The notes beneath the pieces are model-generated. The model searched no databases. It saw only the letters and a list, made by a program, of their open reading frames with translations, and was not told the DNA's origin. From positions 1-43,047 of the forward strand of contig NZ_JAKZGR010000023.1 in NCBI RefSeq assembly GCF_022549675.1: a stretch of DNA of 43,047 nucleotides, read 5' to 3'. This document shows, one piece after another, positions 42,921 to 43,047 of the stretch (within the stretch, counting starts at the first letter, position 1; every line of letters begins with the position of its first letter). Source of the DNA: Belliella kenyensis. GTDB lineage: Bacteria; Bacteroidota; Bacteroidia; Cytophagales; Cyclobacteriaceae. The position numbers and the translations under genes were made by a program.

Positions 42921-43047
42921 CCTTAAGTTTGGCTAATTTCTATTATAGAATAGGCTTGATAGAGTATGAACTGGGTAATTTTTAGCACTTCGTTGTTTTT
43001 GCTCCATGTTCACGAAGTCGGAGAAATTGATTTTGACTGAATCAGAC

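Noticed and set aside
42987-43018. ACTTCGT/ACGAAGT inverted repeat at the right edge
   Set aside because: Only 7 bp with an 18-base loop and no second copy in the window; too weak to call.

Overview
The window looks like a chromosomal piece of a Bacteroidota bacterium, most likely order Cytophagales and close to Cyclobacteriaceae (Algoriphagus/Belliella-like). The signs are low GC, Shine-Dalgarno-poor starts, several TAnnTTTG-type -7 promoter elements, a SusC/SusD pair, FG-GAP/ASPIC lipoproteins, signal peptides cleaved before Gln, and a DnaE carrying its own N-terminal proofreading exonuclease. The family level is inference; no rRNA or tRNA was seen.

Layout. (1) 1-9614 is a surface-fibre region. 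It holds the 3' part of a collagen-like Gly-X-Y repeat protein, then two parallel sets of small secreted proteins, A1-B1-C1 (2202-4883) and A2-B2-C2 (7008-9614). The second set is led by a tail-fibre-like protein with a coiled-coil C-terminus (5231-7015). All six A/B/C proteins share an N-terminal TGIGT/PxPSA module and a C-terminal beta-sandwich that resembles C1q/TNF jelly rolls. (2) 9944-14116 is a regulator cluster: two membrane proteins of the form helical repeats - TM - coiled coil - HTH, a stand-alone HTH protein of the same family, and a small degenerate receiver-like protein. (3) 14938-31463 is a nutrient-acquisition locus: susC, susD, a terminator, three paralogous ~1100-residue FG-GAP/ASPIC lipoproteins with a small lipoprotein between the first two, and a PAP2/vanadium-haloperoxidase-fold lipoprotein. 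The genes from 19554 to 30083 overlap by 1-4 bases. No glycoside hydrolase is present and the substrate is unknown. (4) 31522-33131 has a broken cyclase gene and a Fic-HTH gene preceded by a striking palindromic operator-like array. (5) 33580-40868 is housekeeping: rsmG, dnaE, an outer-membrane beta-barrel gene, trxA and a DUF502 membrane protein on the opposite strand. (6) 41195-43047 has an orphan lipoprotein and a REP-associated tyrosine transposase (RAYT) flanked by multi-hairpin REP units.

Non-coding structure stands out: a ~157-bp intergenic repeat in two near-identical copies 19 kb apart plus two short relatives, TGTAGWWC direct repeats with an 11-bp period upstream of the small HTH gene, a 28-bp perfect palindrome plus two more half-sites before fic, and a 19-bp perfect stem between rsmG and dnaE.

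The best candidates for something undescribed are the duplicated fibre-A-B-C surface operons beside the collagen-like protein and the HTH regulator cluster, and the dispersed intergenic repeat. All functional statements are sequence-based; no database search was run.
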